From positions 1 through 37,862 of the forward strand of contig CAIWTJ010000204.1 in NCBI GenBank assembly GCA_903915535.1: a stretch of 37,862 nt of DNA, read 5' to 3'. This document shows positions 1 through 7,469 of the stretch, piece by piece. This DNA comes from Enhydrobacter aerosaccus. Its GTDB lineage: Bacteria > Pseudomonadota > Alphaproteobacteria > Reyranellales > Reyranellaceae. Within the stretch, counting starts at the first letter, position 1. The number at the start of each line of letters is the position of its first letter. Made by a program: the position numbers and the translations under genes. The notes beneath the pieces were generated by a model. The model was not told where the DNA came from, ran no database searches, and saw nothing but the letters and a program-made list of their open reading frames with translations.

Positions 1-656
1 GCGAAGCCGTTGGCATCGCCCACCGCGTTGCCGAGCGCGAAGCCCGCGGGCTTGTTGATCTTCTTGAGATCCTGGCAGAGCTTCAGCAGGCCGGCGTGGT
101 CGGACGGGACCTTGTCGTAGCCCGCTTCCTTGAGCGCCGAGACGCGATAGACCAGCGGTCCGCCCGAGCCGCCCATCGGCAGGCCGATCCAGTTGTTGGT
201 CTTGGCCTTCTTGCCGTATTTCTCGCCGAGGAACGACCAGCCGCCGTACTTCTTGCCGAGATACTCGGCGATGTCGCTGAGCTCGAGCACCTTGTCGGCA
301 TAGATGTGCGGGCTCTCGGCCCAGCCGATGATGACGTCGGGGCCGGCGCCGGTGTTGGCGGAGACGGCGGTCTGCTGGGTGATGTCCTCCCAGCCCACGA
401 GGTCGACCTTGACCTCGACGCCGAACTCCTTGGCGAACTTCGCCGAGTTGGCGCGGAAGATGACTTCATCGGGCTCCACGAACTTGGCGGGACGGATCAG
501 GCGCAGGGTGGCGCCCTTCTCGATCGCGAAGTTCGGCGCCTTCACGTCGGCCTTGGGAATGTCCTGGCCGGTGGCCTGGCGCGCCATCGCCATGCCCAAC
601 GCCATCGCCGAAGCACCGCCGAGCAGGGCCTCACGTCGTTTGATAATGAACGCCAT
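1..656 (-). CDS. ABC transporter extracellular solute-binding protein, sugar type (partial, C-terminus outside window)
   Basis: This is the periplasmic binding component of a carbohydrate-type ABC importer (family 1 solute-binding protein). The ATG at 656 is preceded by GGAGGAAG. The start of the protein carries a Tat-like signal (KRR followed by a small-residue hydrophobic run, then AMARQA), and the mature part begins with a beta strand leading into 'VDLVGWEDI' and 'GPDVIIGWAESP', typical of the first lobe of this fold. About 218 residues are visible; the gene runs off the left edge, so roughly half is missing. It lies 27 bases downstream of the MalK/UgpC-like ATPase and is surely in the same operon. 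The permease genes would be expected beyond the left edge. The substrate cannot be told from the visible half. Family call confident, substrate unknown. Confidence 0.85.
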   Translation of the reverse strand, partial: MAFIIKRREALLGGASAMALGMAMARQATGQDIPKADVKAPNFAIEKGATLRLIRPAKFVEPDEVIFRANSAKFAKEFGVEVKVDLVGWEDITQQTAVSANTGAGPDVIIGWAESPHIYADKVLELSDIAEYLGKKYGGWSFLGEKYGKKAKTNNWIGLPMGGSGGPLVYRVSALKEAGYDKVPSDHAGLLKLCQDLKKINKPAGFALGNAVGDANGF

Positions 657-683
657 TGTCGCTTCCTCCTTGAAGTTTCTTGA

Positions 684-1736
<1,053 letters not shown>

Positions 1737-1808
1737 TACGCCTCCCACACGCGGCAGCAGCGCTGCCTTAATTCTACAATCCGGCTCTTCCGTCCGGTGG
1801 TCGCGCCG

Positions 1809-1817
1809 ATCATAGCA
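1809..1817 (-). promoter_or_regulatory. putative extended -10 promoter for the sugar ABC operon
   Basis: On the minus strand the sequence reads TGCTATGAT, an extended -10 element (TG-N-TATGAT) with no convincing -35 box. Transcription would start near 1802, giving a leader of about 65 bases before the ATPase gene. This is a pattern match only. Confidence 0.35.
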
Positions 1818-1880
1818 AACCGCACCAAGAGTGCGAGCCATGACTAACGCAATGGTGAGCCAGTTACCACGCCCCATCGC

Positions 1881-1909
1881 TTGTCGGAAAATCGCACCAC
1901 CGCCATGAT
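1881..1909 (+). promoter_or_regulatory. putative sigma70 promoter for the DoxX-TctC-Lin0512 operon
   Basis: TTGTCG (1881-1886), a 17-base spacer and CATGAT (1904-1909), each matching four of six consensus positions. The start site would be near 1916, about 20 bases before the DoxX start codon. Weak to moderate support. Confidence 0.35.
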
Positions 1910-1936
1910 GGGCGACCTTCAACGGGGAGATCGATC

Positions 1937-2335
1937 ATGAATATCACCATCCTGCCGGCGTCCTGGACGCCGTACCTGCTGAGCGTCCTGCGTTTCGTCA
2001 CGGGTCTGACCCTGCTCCAGCACGGCACCGGCAAGCTCCTGCACTTTCCCGTGGGCGTTGTGCCGCCGACCTTCGCCCTGAATTCGTGGCCGGGCTATGC
2101 GGGCGTCATCGAACTCATCTGCGGCATCCTGCTGGTGCTGGGCCTGCTCACGCGTCCCGCTGCCTTCCTCGCCTCGGGCATGACGGCGGTGGCCTACTTC
2201 ATGGTGCACGCACCGCAAGGCTTCTATCCCATTCTCAACAAGGGCGAGCTCGCCGTCGTCTACTGCTTCGTTTTCCTCTACATCTGCGCTGCCGGTCCCG
2301 GTCCGTGGAGCGTCGACGCCAAGATGAAGAAGTAG
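1937..2335 (+). CDS. DoxX family membrane protein
   Basis: A 132-residue integral membrane protein with four hydrophobic segments and the DoxX-family N-terminus: 'LLSVLRFVTGLTLLQHGTGKLL' is split here by helix 1, followed by 'GVIELICGILLVLGLLTRPAA'. DoxX proteins are quinone- or redox-associated membrane proteins whose role differs between hosts; no precise reaction can be assigned. The ATG is preceded by GGGGAGA at a suitable distance. Its stop codon abuts the GTG of the next gene, so the two are co-transcribed and probably translationally coupled. The family assignment is good; the role beside a TctC binding protein and Lin0512 proteins is unknown. Confidence 0.85.
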   Translation: MNITILPASWTPYLLSVLRFVTGLTLLQHGTGKLLHFPVGVVPPTFALNSWPGYAGVIELICGILLVLGLLTRPAAFLASGMTAVAYFMVHAPQGFYPILNKGELAVVYCFVFLYICAAGPGPWSVDAKMKK

Positions 2336-3310
2336 GTGCGGCGTCGCACTCTCCTTCTCGGCACGGCGGCCGCGATCGGCGCGACCCAACTGGGTCCGAC
2401 GATCGCGCGCGGCCAGGCCCGCTGGAAGGCCGACAAACCGATCACGATCTACAATCCGTTCGCCGCCGGCGGCGGCACGGATGTGCATCTGCGCCTGCTC
2501 GGCGAGACGGCGGGTCCCCTCCTCGGCCAGCCGATCCTCGTCGACTCGCGGCCGGGTGCCGCCGGCACGCTGGCCCCCGCGCTGCTGCTGAACGCCAGGC
2601 CGGACGGGCACACGCTCGCCTGCATGAGCATCAACAGCCTGCGCTACCCGCACTACCAGCCGGCCAACTGGAACCCGATCCGCGATTTCACCTACATCAT
2701 CGGGCTGACCGGCTACACCATCGGCATCGTCGTGCGCGAGGATGCGCCGTGGAAGACGCTGGAAGAGCTGATCACGGCGGCCAGGAAAGAGCCGGACAAG
2801 TACAACTACGCGACCAGCGGCATCGGCGGCACCGGGCAGCTCACGATGATCGAGATCGAACAGTCGACCGGCGCCCGGTTCACCCACGTTCCCTACAAGG
2901 GCACGGCGGAGTGGTCGCAGGCGCTGCTCTCGGGCGAGGTCCATTTCATCTGCGACGGCGCGCAGTGGGCGCCCTTCGTCGATGCCGGCAAGTTCCGCAT
3001 CCTCGCCATGGCGACCGAGCAGCGCATCCCCAAGTACAAGGACGTGCCGACCCTGATCGAGCGCGGCATCAACGTCGTGGGCCAGAGCCCCTACGGCCTC
3101 GTGGGCCCCAAGGACCTGCCGCCCAACATCGTCGAGTCCGTCCACCTCGCCTTCAAGGAGGCGATGAAAGACCCGCGGGTCGATGCGCTTCTCGACTCCT
3201 ATATCCAGGCGCCGTGGTACAAGAGTCCAGCCGAGTACCGCGCCTACGCCGAGAAGTACTTCGTCGACGTGAAGCCGCTGCTCATCAAGGCAGGCCTCGC
3301 CAAGGGATAG
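2336..3310 (+). CDS. tripartite tricarboxylate transporter substrate-binding protein (TctC/Bug family)
   Basis: Periplasmic binding protein of the Bug/TctC family, 324 residues (usual length 310-330). It starts with GTG at 2336, directly after the DoxX stop. The N-terminus has a Tat-like signal (RRR then LLLGTAAAIGA). Family features: 'KPITIYNPFAAGGGTDVHLRLL', then 'GQPILVDSRPGAAGTLAP', the internal 'YATSGIGGTGQLT', and 'THVPYKGTAEWSQALLSGEVHF'. These proteins bind small carboxylates or aromatic acids, and many are orphan, with no TctA/TctB membrane partners nearby, as here. A DoxX protein precedes it and two Lin0512 proteins follow eight bases later, an unusual setting. Ligand unknown. Confidence 0.92.
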   Translation: MRRRTLLLGTAAAIGATQLGPTIARGQARWKADKPITIYNPFAAGGGTDVHLRLLGETAGPLLGQPILVDSRPGAAGTLAPALLLNARPDGHTLACMSINSLRYPHYQPANWNPIRDFTYIIGLTGYTIGIVVREDAPWKTLEELITAARKEPDKYNYATSGIGGTGQLTMIEIEQSTGARFTHVPYKGTAEWSQALLSGEVHFICDGAQWAPFVDAGKFRILAMATEQRIPKYKDVPTLIERGINVVGQSPYGLVGPKDLPPNIVESVHLAFKEAMKDPRVDALLDSYIQAPWYKSPAEYRAYAEKYFVDVKPLLIKAGLAKG

Positions 3311-3318
3311 GAACAGCA

Positions 3319-3657
3319 ATGGCATTGAAGCGCGTCGCCCTGGAGATCGGCATGGGCACCGACATTCGCGGCGGCGACTACACAAAGGCCGCCGTGCGCG
3401 CCCTCAAGGACGCGCTGTGGCACAACTCGCTCACCGTCGCGACGGCGCTCGGCAAGTCGAGCGACGACATGCAGGTCGAGGTCCAGATCAGCGTGCCGCA
3501 GCCCGACAAGGTCGACACCGCACAGGTGCTGGCGGTGCTGCCGCACGGCACGGGCACGGTGAAGGTGATGCAGGGCGGCCTCGAGATCATGAACGAGGCC
3601 GGCACCGACAAGACGGTGATCGCGCAGGCGGCCGCCATCGTGCGATTGGATCTCTGA
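3319..3657 (+). CDS. Lin0512 family protein, copy A (motif His replaced by Arg)
   Basis: A 112-residue protein of the uncharacterised Lin0512 family (TIGR02058). That family is defined by a GxGxDxHG motif near the N-terminus; here it reads GMGTDIRG (residues 11-18), so the conserved histidine is arginine, followed by GDYTKAA. The rest matches its neighbour closely by eye, including 'QPDKVD', 'LPHG' and a C-terminal beta strand. The ATG at 3319 follows the TctC stop by eight bases. It is the first of two tandem paralogues separated by one base. The loss of the family histidine suggests this copy is a structural or regulatory partner of copy B, which keeps the motif. That is inference; the biochemical function of the family is not known to me. 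Confidence 0.85.
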   Translation: MALKRVALEIGMGTDIRGGDYTKAAVRALKDALWHNSLTVATALGKSSDDMQVEVQISVPQPDKVDTAQVLAVLPHGTGTVKVMQGGLEIMNEAGTDKTVIAQAAAIVRLDL

Positions 3658-3658
3658 C

Positions 3659-4003
3659 ATGGCACAGAAGCGCGTCATCCTCGAACTCGGCACCGGCAAC
3701 GACTTGCACGGCGGCGACTACACCAAGGCGGCCCTGCGCGCGGTGCAGGACGCCCTGCACCATTCGTCGCTCACCATGCTGCGGGCGCTCAAGGTCAACT
3801 CGAAGACCGACATGTTCGTGAACGTCACCATCGGCGTGCAGCAACCCGACAAGGTCGATCTCGAGAAGGTGCGTGCGTCGCTGCCGCACGGCATCGTGAC
3901 GGTAACGGCGGTGAAGGGCGGGCTCGACGTGCTCGATCCCGAGAACAACGATCCCGCGGTGATCGCGAGCGCCGCCGTCGAGGTTAAGCTCGAACTCCCC
4001 TAG
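3659..4003 (+). CDS. Lin0512 family protein, copy B (intact GxGxDxHG motif)
   Basis: A 114-residue Lin0512-family protein of unknown function. The family motif is intact as GTGNDLHG (residues 11-18), followed by GDYTKAALRAVQDAL. By eye it is about half identical to copy A over its full length. The ATG lies one base after the stop of copy A, so translation is probably coupled and the products may be made in equal amounts, as expected for a hetero-oligomer. Its last four bases overlap the end of the convergent small membrane protein gene. It closes the DoxX-TctC-Lin0512-Lin0512 operon. Confidence 0.87.
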   Translation: MAQKRVILELGTGNDLHGGDYTKAALRAVQDALHHSSLTMLRALKVNSKTDMFVNVTIGVQQPDKVDLEKVRASLPHGIVTVTAVKGGLDVLDPENNDPAVIASAAVEVKLELP

Positions 4004-4221
4004 GCCGTCTTGCGGCCCATGAAGCAGAGGCCGAGACCGACGACGATCGCGGCGATGCCGGCGATCGTCGGCACCGGGATCGTGTGCTGCTCTTCCTTGG
4101 TGATCTTGAGCGGACCCGCATCGAGCACGGTCTTCTGCTCGGTGAAGGAGATATTGGCCACGCCGAGGCCGACAATACCGGCCACGATGAGGAGGACGCC
4201 GAAGAGCATGATGGGTTTCAT
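4000..4221 (-). CDS. small two-helix membrane protein, last gene of the selenoprotein operon
   Basis: A 73-residue protein with two hydrophobic helices ('MLFGVLLIVAGIVGLGV' and 'IAGIAAIVVGLGLCFMG') flanking a polar segment of about 28 residues with 'VLDAGPLKITKEEQHTIPVP'. This layout resembles a widespread family of small conserved membrane proteins without assigned function. I place the start at the ATG at 4221; an in-frame GTG at 4227 would add two residues. It begins 33 bases after the true stop of the UGSC selenoprotein on the same strand, so it is likely co-transcribed. Its 3' end overlaps the convergent Lin0512 gene by four bases. A link to selenium or redox chemistry is only suggested by position. 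Confidence 0.7.
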   Translation of the reverse strand: MKPIMLFGVLLIVAGIVGLGVANISFTEQKTVLDAGPLKITKEEQHTIPVPTIAGIAAIVVGLGLCFMGRKTA

Positions 4222-4254
4222 GCCCACCCAACGCCGCCGAAGCCTCCGGGTTCC

Positions 4255-4779
4255 CTAGTTTTTCACCAGCATCTTCAAGCCCTGCTCGATCGCCTGCCGG
4301 GCGCGCTGGCCCAATTCTGCGTCGGTGGCGCTCGACACAGGATGGTCGATCACGGCGAAGGCGTAGCCCGGCATGCCCAGCACGCGGCTCATCATCTCGG
4401 CGGCGCTCACGAAGCGCTCCGTCATGACCCCGATGGCGGGGACGTTGGCTCGTTCAGCGGTAACGGCGTCGTGCAGACTGCACGATGAACAAGAGCCTCA
4501 ATCCCCGAGACCCGAGACGACGGCGTCCCAGGTCTTGATCTCGTCGGCGATGTGCGGATCGGCGGGTGCGCTGTAGTTCGACTTGGTGCGGAACACGACC
4601 TCGGCCACCCCGTAGTCGTCCTTTAGGATCTGTTCCAGGTGCCGGAAGAAGCCTTTGGTGCCTTCCTTGCCGTTGGAGATGAAGCCGACCTTCTTGCCCT
4701 TCAGCGTATCGAGGCGCGGCGCGAGCTGGCCGACCGGTGGCGCGGTACCGGGGGTGGGATCGAGAACTCGGAAAGTCAT
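4255..4779 (-). CDS. UGSC family selenoprotein (UGA at 4498-4500 recoded as selenocysteine)
   Basis: The ATG at 4779 (after GAGAGGAA) opens a frame that meets TGA at codon 94 and then continues in the same frame for 80 more codons to TAG at 4255-4257. The sequence around the TGA reads GLGD-U-GSCSSCSLHDAV, the hallmark U-G-S-C motif of a selenoprotein family known from microbial selenoproteome surveys. With Sec94 read through, the product has 174 residues: an N-terminal alpha/beta part ('KKVGFISNGKEGTKGFF', 'DAVVSGLGD') and a C-terminal part ('VPAIGVMTERFVSAAEMM', 'AFAVIDHPVSS'). A SECIS-like hairpin lies 12 bases after the UGA. Sec94 and Cys97 are the likely redox pair; the substrate is unknown. 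It starts 14 bases after the upstream gene of its operon. Conventional calling would end it at residue 93. The only rival reading is a nonsense mutation, which the intact downstream frame, motif and hairpin argue against. Confidence 0.92.
4469..4485 (-). promoter_or_regulatory. bacterial SECIS hairpin of the UGSC selenoprotein mRNA
   Basis: On the minus strand TCGTGCA-GTC-TGCACGA forms a perfect seven-base-pair stem with a GUC loop. Twelve bases separate the UGA from the stem, and 19 separate it from the apical loop, which begins with G followed by U. This fits the known bacterial SECIS pattern (short stem, G/U in the loop, loop roughly 16-37 bases after UGA). The upper stem and loop closely resemble the E. 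coli fdhF element (GCAGGUCUGC). It would recruit SelB with charged tRNA-Sec. GGC right after the UGA can also pair with GCC below the stem. Confidence 0.85.
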
Positions 4780-4793
4780 GGGTTCCTCTCGTC

Positions 4794-5849
4794 TTATTTC
4801 TTGGGCGGTTCGCAGTCGACGCATACACCGACAGGAACGGTTACGGCATGGCTCTTGTTGCCGAGCCACGGCGGGATCACCGCGCCGAAGCCGCCGGCCG
4901 GCCCGCCCGCGGCGATGACCAGCAGCTGATCGGGCGATTCCATCGCTGTGTAGACGCTGTCGCCGCGGTCGCGCACGACGGCGCCCTTGCCGACGTCGGC
5001 CCACTCTCGGCGATGGATGCGCGCCCGCTCGTGGATGAAGTTGGCGATGTCCTTCTTCGTCCACTTCGCGGCCTGCAGATGCTCGCGCAGCTGCTGCGGG
5101 ATCACGATCGCGTAGTTGCCGGGATGGATCGAGTAATGCCGCATGTTGGCGCGCATCTCGGCCGCGAAGGTCTCGAGGATCTCCTCGGGCTTGGTCGTCC
5201 ACTCGTTCATCAGCTGGCGCGGCGCGCCTGCCGCCATCACGGTCACGGCCGATGCCGCACGCTCGACGCCGCGCACGACATGCAGCGGGTCCCAGTCCGT
5301 GCCCTCCTCGTCTTCGGCCAGGCAGTAGCTGAACTTTCCGGGATGCCCCAGCGTCGAGCGGTCGATCACGCCGGGCCGCACGTCCATCAGGTTGATCAGG
5401 CAGAGCCGCACCGCGCGGCCGATCACCGCCGTCGCGCGATCGCTGTTGCCGAGCGCGTTGAACGAACCCGCGGCGCCGATCTCCAGACGGATCGGACCGT
5501 TCAGCACGACGAGCACGGCGCAGCCGCCGGTGCTGGCCGTCGCGCCATGCATCAGGAATTCCTCCTGCATCATCGCCGTCCACGCCGTCAACACGACCGG
5601 GAAGTGCATGGGCAGGCAGCCCGCCATCACGGCGTTGATTGCAATTTTTTCCGCCGTGATCGCGAGCCCGCGCACAGGCTCGATGCCGATCAGCTGGTCG
5701 GGCGGCATCATCGCCCAGTCGAGGCACTCCTTCACGGCTTCCTCGGTCGGCGGCACGATCGGCAGCCCGTCGGTCCAGCCGTTGCTGTGATAGAGCTCCT
5801 GAACCGCCGAGATGCTCTCGGCCTCGTAGCTGCGCGACTGAAACTGCAC
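4794..5849 (-). CDS. conserved protein of unknown function, operon partner of the UGSC selenoprotein, C-terminal CxxC
   Basis: A 351-residue soluble protein that I do not recognise as a characterised enzyme. The start is GTG at 5849 with GGAGG nine bases upstream. Near the N-terminus it has 'NGWTDGLPIVPPTEEAVKECL', then a long alpha/beta body with 'GGCAVLVVLNGPI', 'GAAGSFNALGNSDRATAVIGRAVRL', and 'LLVIAAGGPAGGFGAVIPPW'. The last ten residues carry a CxxC pair (C343-V-D-C346) in what looks like a flexible tail. No signal peptide or membrane segment is visible. It is the first gene behind a strong promoter, and the selenoprotein gene follows after 14 bases, so the two probably work together. 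An electron relay from the tail CxxC to Sec94 of the UGSC protein is my speculation. Confidence 0.8.
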   Translation of the reverse strand: MQFQSRSYEAESISAVQELYHSNGWTDGLPIVPPTEEAVKECLDWAMMPPDQLIGIEPVRGLAITAEKIAINAVMAGCLPMHFPVVLTAWTAMMQEEFLMHGATASTGGCAVLVVLNGPIRLEIGAAGSFNALGNSDRATAVIGRAVRLCLINLMDVRPGVIDRSTLGHPGKFSYCLAEDEEGTDWDPLHVVRGVERAASAVTVMAAGAPRQLMNEWTTKPEEILETFAAEMRANMRHYSIHPGNYAIVIPQQLREHLQAAKWTKKDIANFIHERARIHRREWADVGKGAVVRDRGDSVYTAMESPDQLLVIAAGGPAGGFGAVIPPWLGNKSHAVTVPVGVCVDCEPPKK

Positions 5850-5948
5850 GTGAATTTTCCTCCGGGTCCAGCTTAGGCCCGCGGTCCATTAAACAAATGG
5901 GAATTTAATGGGAGCCGGCTCCGGATCTGTCGTCCGGACCAACGTTGG

Positions 5949-5977
5949 ATTATTGCGAATATCGCATCAATTGTCAA
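5949..5977 (-). promoter_or_regulatory. strong sigma70-type promoter of the selenoprotein operon
   Basis: On the minus strand: TTGACA (5972-5977, perfect -35), a 17-base spacer, then AATAAT (5949-5954, five of six -10 positions). Transcription would begin near 5942, giving a leader of about 90 bases before the GTG at 5849. This is the best promoter match in the window. Confidence 0.7.
5954..5966. promoter_or_regulatory. putative operator, inverted repeat TGCGA-N3-TCGCA
   Basis: A perfect five-base inverted repeat with a three-base centre, lying in the spacer between the -35 and -10 boxes of the selenoprotein operon promoter and touching the -10 box. This is where a repressor would block RNA polymerase. 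No regulator gene is adjacent, so the cognate protein is unknown. Confidence 0.4.
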
Positions 5978-6032
5978 GCCTCTCCCCATATTTCCGCCCC
6001 ACACCTTTATGTCTGGAGGTAACCTTGGCGCC

Positions 6033-6185
6033 ATGGACTGGTGGGAATGGTTCGGCCTGGCGGCCATCGCGATCTACATCCTGACGTGGCGCGGGCTCGG
6101 CCCGCTCGGCCAGCCGAAAGACCCGCCCTTCCCGATCTGGCCGGAGGTCTGGCGCTTCATCCGCGAGAAACTCTGGTCGAGCTGA
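6033..6185 (+). CDS. small tryptophan-rich single-helix membrane protein
   Basis: A 50-residue open frame beginning 'MDWWEWFGLAAIAIYILTW', one hydrophobic helix, followed by a short proline-rich cytoplasmic part and 'WRFIREKLWSS'. A perfect GGAGGT lies at 6015-6020, twelve bases before the ATG, slightly long but usable. It sits alone between the divergent selenoprotein operon and the convergent patatin gene. Function unknown; support is the Shine-Dalgarno site and the protein-like composition. Confidence 0.55.
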   Translation: MDWWEWFGLAAIAIYILTWRGLGPLGQPKDPPFPIWPEVWRFIREKLWSS

Positions 6186-6230
6186 AGCCTGGTCGCTTTC
6201 GCGTTGGCCCTCGCCCCGCTCCCCCGCGGT

Positions 6231-7469
6231 CTAGATGTCCTGGAAAGGCCGAGGGTCGAACCCGGGGGGAAGCTTGGCCCAAGCGCGGCCGTCGAGCATC
6301 TCGGCACGACCCACGGCATAGAGCTTCTGCATGTAGGCCTGATCGAAGGGCCCCTTCAGTTTCTCCGTGAACGACGCGGGCATCCACGAGACATTGTAGT
6401 CGATGCCGTCGCGCTTGCAGAGCAGATAGAGCCGGTAGAGGTCGCCGATGCCCTGGTACTGGATCAAGGTCGAGATCGCGCGGCCGGCGATCTTCATGGT
6501 CGAGCGCGCTGTCGTTTCGTTCGCCGGCGCGAGGGTACCGTTGCGAATGACGTAAAGTTGCCTAGGCCGGCGTGCCGCCACGCGCGCGACGGGCAAATCC
6601 GCCGGAGGCAAGTCGCGCGCGAGATCGGCGCCACTGAAGGACGGCGGATAGAGGACGACCTGCGCGGTTGTTCCGCCATCGACATGCATTTCCTCGTATC
6701 GCTGGCCACCGGTCTCGATGTCGATCATGACCGGCGGAAAGGCGCCGGGTATGGAGGCCGAGGCAAGAAGGATCCGCGAGAACAGGTCCGCCGCCCTTTC
6801 CATTCCACTCGCCGCGATCGCCCCCATGTTCCAGAGGATGGCCGCCGGGATATCGAGATTGGTGGTGGCGACCATCAGCAACCGGCCGTTTTCCGTATAT
6901 TCGTGAGCGATCGCTGCCAGGAAGTCGGGAGTCACAAACCCCCGGATGGTCTTCAGCAGCGGCGTCGAATCGTACAGCGAGTCGCTGAACAGGGCCGTTA
7001 GCAGGCCCCGGCTCGTCAGCACGTCGTCGGCCGATATCCGGGTATAGACCTGCTCGAGTTGGCGATCGTAGTCGCTCCCCAGGAACGCGAAAGGCGCCGA
7101 CAGGGCGCCGGTGCTGACACCCGTGACGGCCTTGAAGACCGGACGCGTCCCGAGCTGCGTCCAGGCGGTCAACAGCCCCGCGCCATAGGCGCCGTTCTCC
7201 CCGCCTCCGGAAATCGCAAGGAACGTGGCGGGCCCCAGCGTCGCCCCGGTGCGCCGCGCGTGTTCCACTTCGCGGCGCAATGCCTCCAGGGCAATGCGCC
7301 CGATCAGCCGGTCGTCGCTGCCGTCCAGAACCACGCGGCAATCGTCCGGCAGGCCGGCAAACCCGCCTCGCTGACGAAGCGCGTCGGGCAGGGAGGCAAG
7401 CCGCTGCGGTCCCTCGCACGCGGCGACGAGGCTCGCGCCCCCCATGGCAAAAAGGTCTCTTCGATTCAC
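6231..7469 (-). CDS. patatin-like phospholipase, predicted lipoprotein
   Basis: A 412-residue serine hydrolase of the patatin family, which cleaves acyl chains from phospholipids. Visible motifs in order: lipobox LVAAC with Cys18 after a short signal; glycine-rich oxyanion loop SGGGENGAYGAG (87-98); nucleophile elbow GVSTG with Ser119; and the DGG motif with Asp264 completing the Ser-Asp dyad. The lipobox implies anchoring in the envelope. The start is GTG at 7469, overlapping by four bases the TGA of the upstream TetR gene, so translation is coupled. Pairing with a TetR regulator and a divergent run of exported proteins suggests an envelope or lipid-remodelling role. Lipase specificity unknown. 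Confidence 0.9.
   Translation of the reverse strand: MNRRDLFAMGGASLVAACEGPQRLASLPDALRQRGGFAGLPDDCRVVLDGSDDRLIGRIALEALRREVEHARRTGATLGPATFLAISGGGENGAYGAGLLTAWTQLGTRPVFKAVTGVSTGALSAPFAFLGSDYDRQLEQVYTRISADDVLTSRGLLTALFSDSLYDSTPLLKTIRGFVTPDFLAAIAHEYTENGRLLMVATTNLDIPAAILWNMGAIAASGMERAADLFSRILLASASIPGAFPPVMIDIETGGQRYEEMHVDGGTTAQVVLYPPSFSGADLARDLPPADLPVARVAARRPRQLYVIRNGTLAPANETTARSTMKIAGRAISTLIQYQGIGDLYRLYLLCKRDGIDYNVSWMPASFTEKLKGPFDQAYMQKLYAVGRAEMLDGRAWAKLPPGFDPRPFQDI

Noticed and set aside
1919..3385. Long open frame on the minus strand opposite DoxX and TctC
   Set aside because: It is antisense to two recognisable genes; its composition (rich in R, D, G, A, V) is that of a GC-rich shadow frame without family signatures.
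4255..4497. Reading the UGSC downstream part as a pseudogene caused by nonsense mutation or sequencing error
   Set aside because: The frame stays open with a well-formed protein, the U-G-S-C motif falls exactly on the UGA, and a SECIS-like hairpin lies at the right distance.
5873..6067. A 64-residue minus-strand open frame across the selenoprotein operon promoter
   Set aside because: It overlaps the TTGACA/AATAAT promoter and the small plus-strand gene with GGAGGT, and has no ribosome site or recognisable features.
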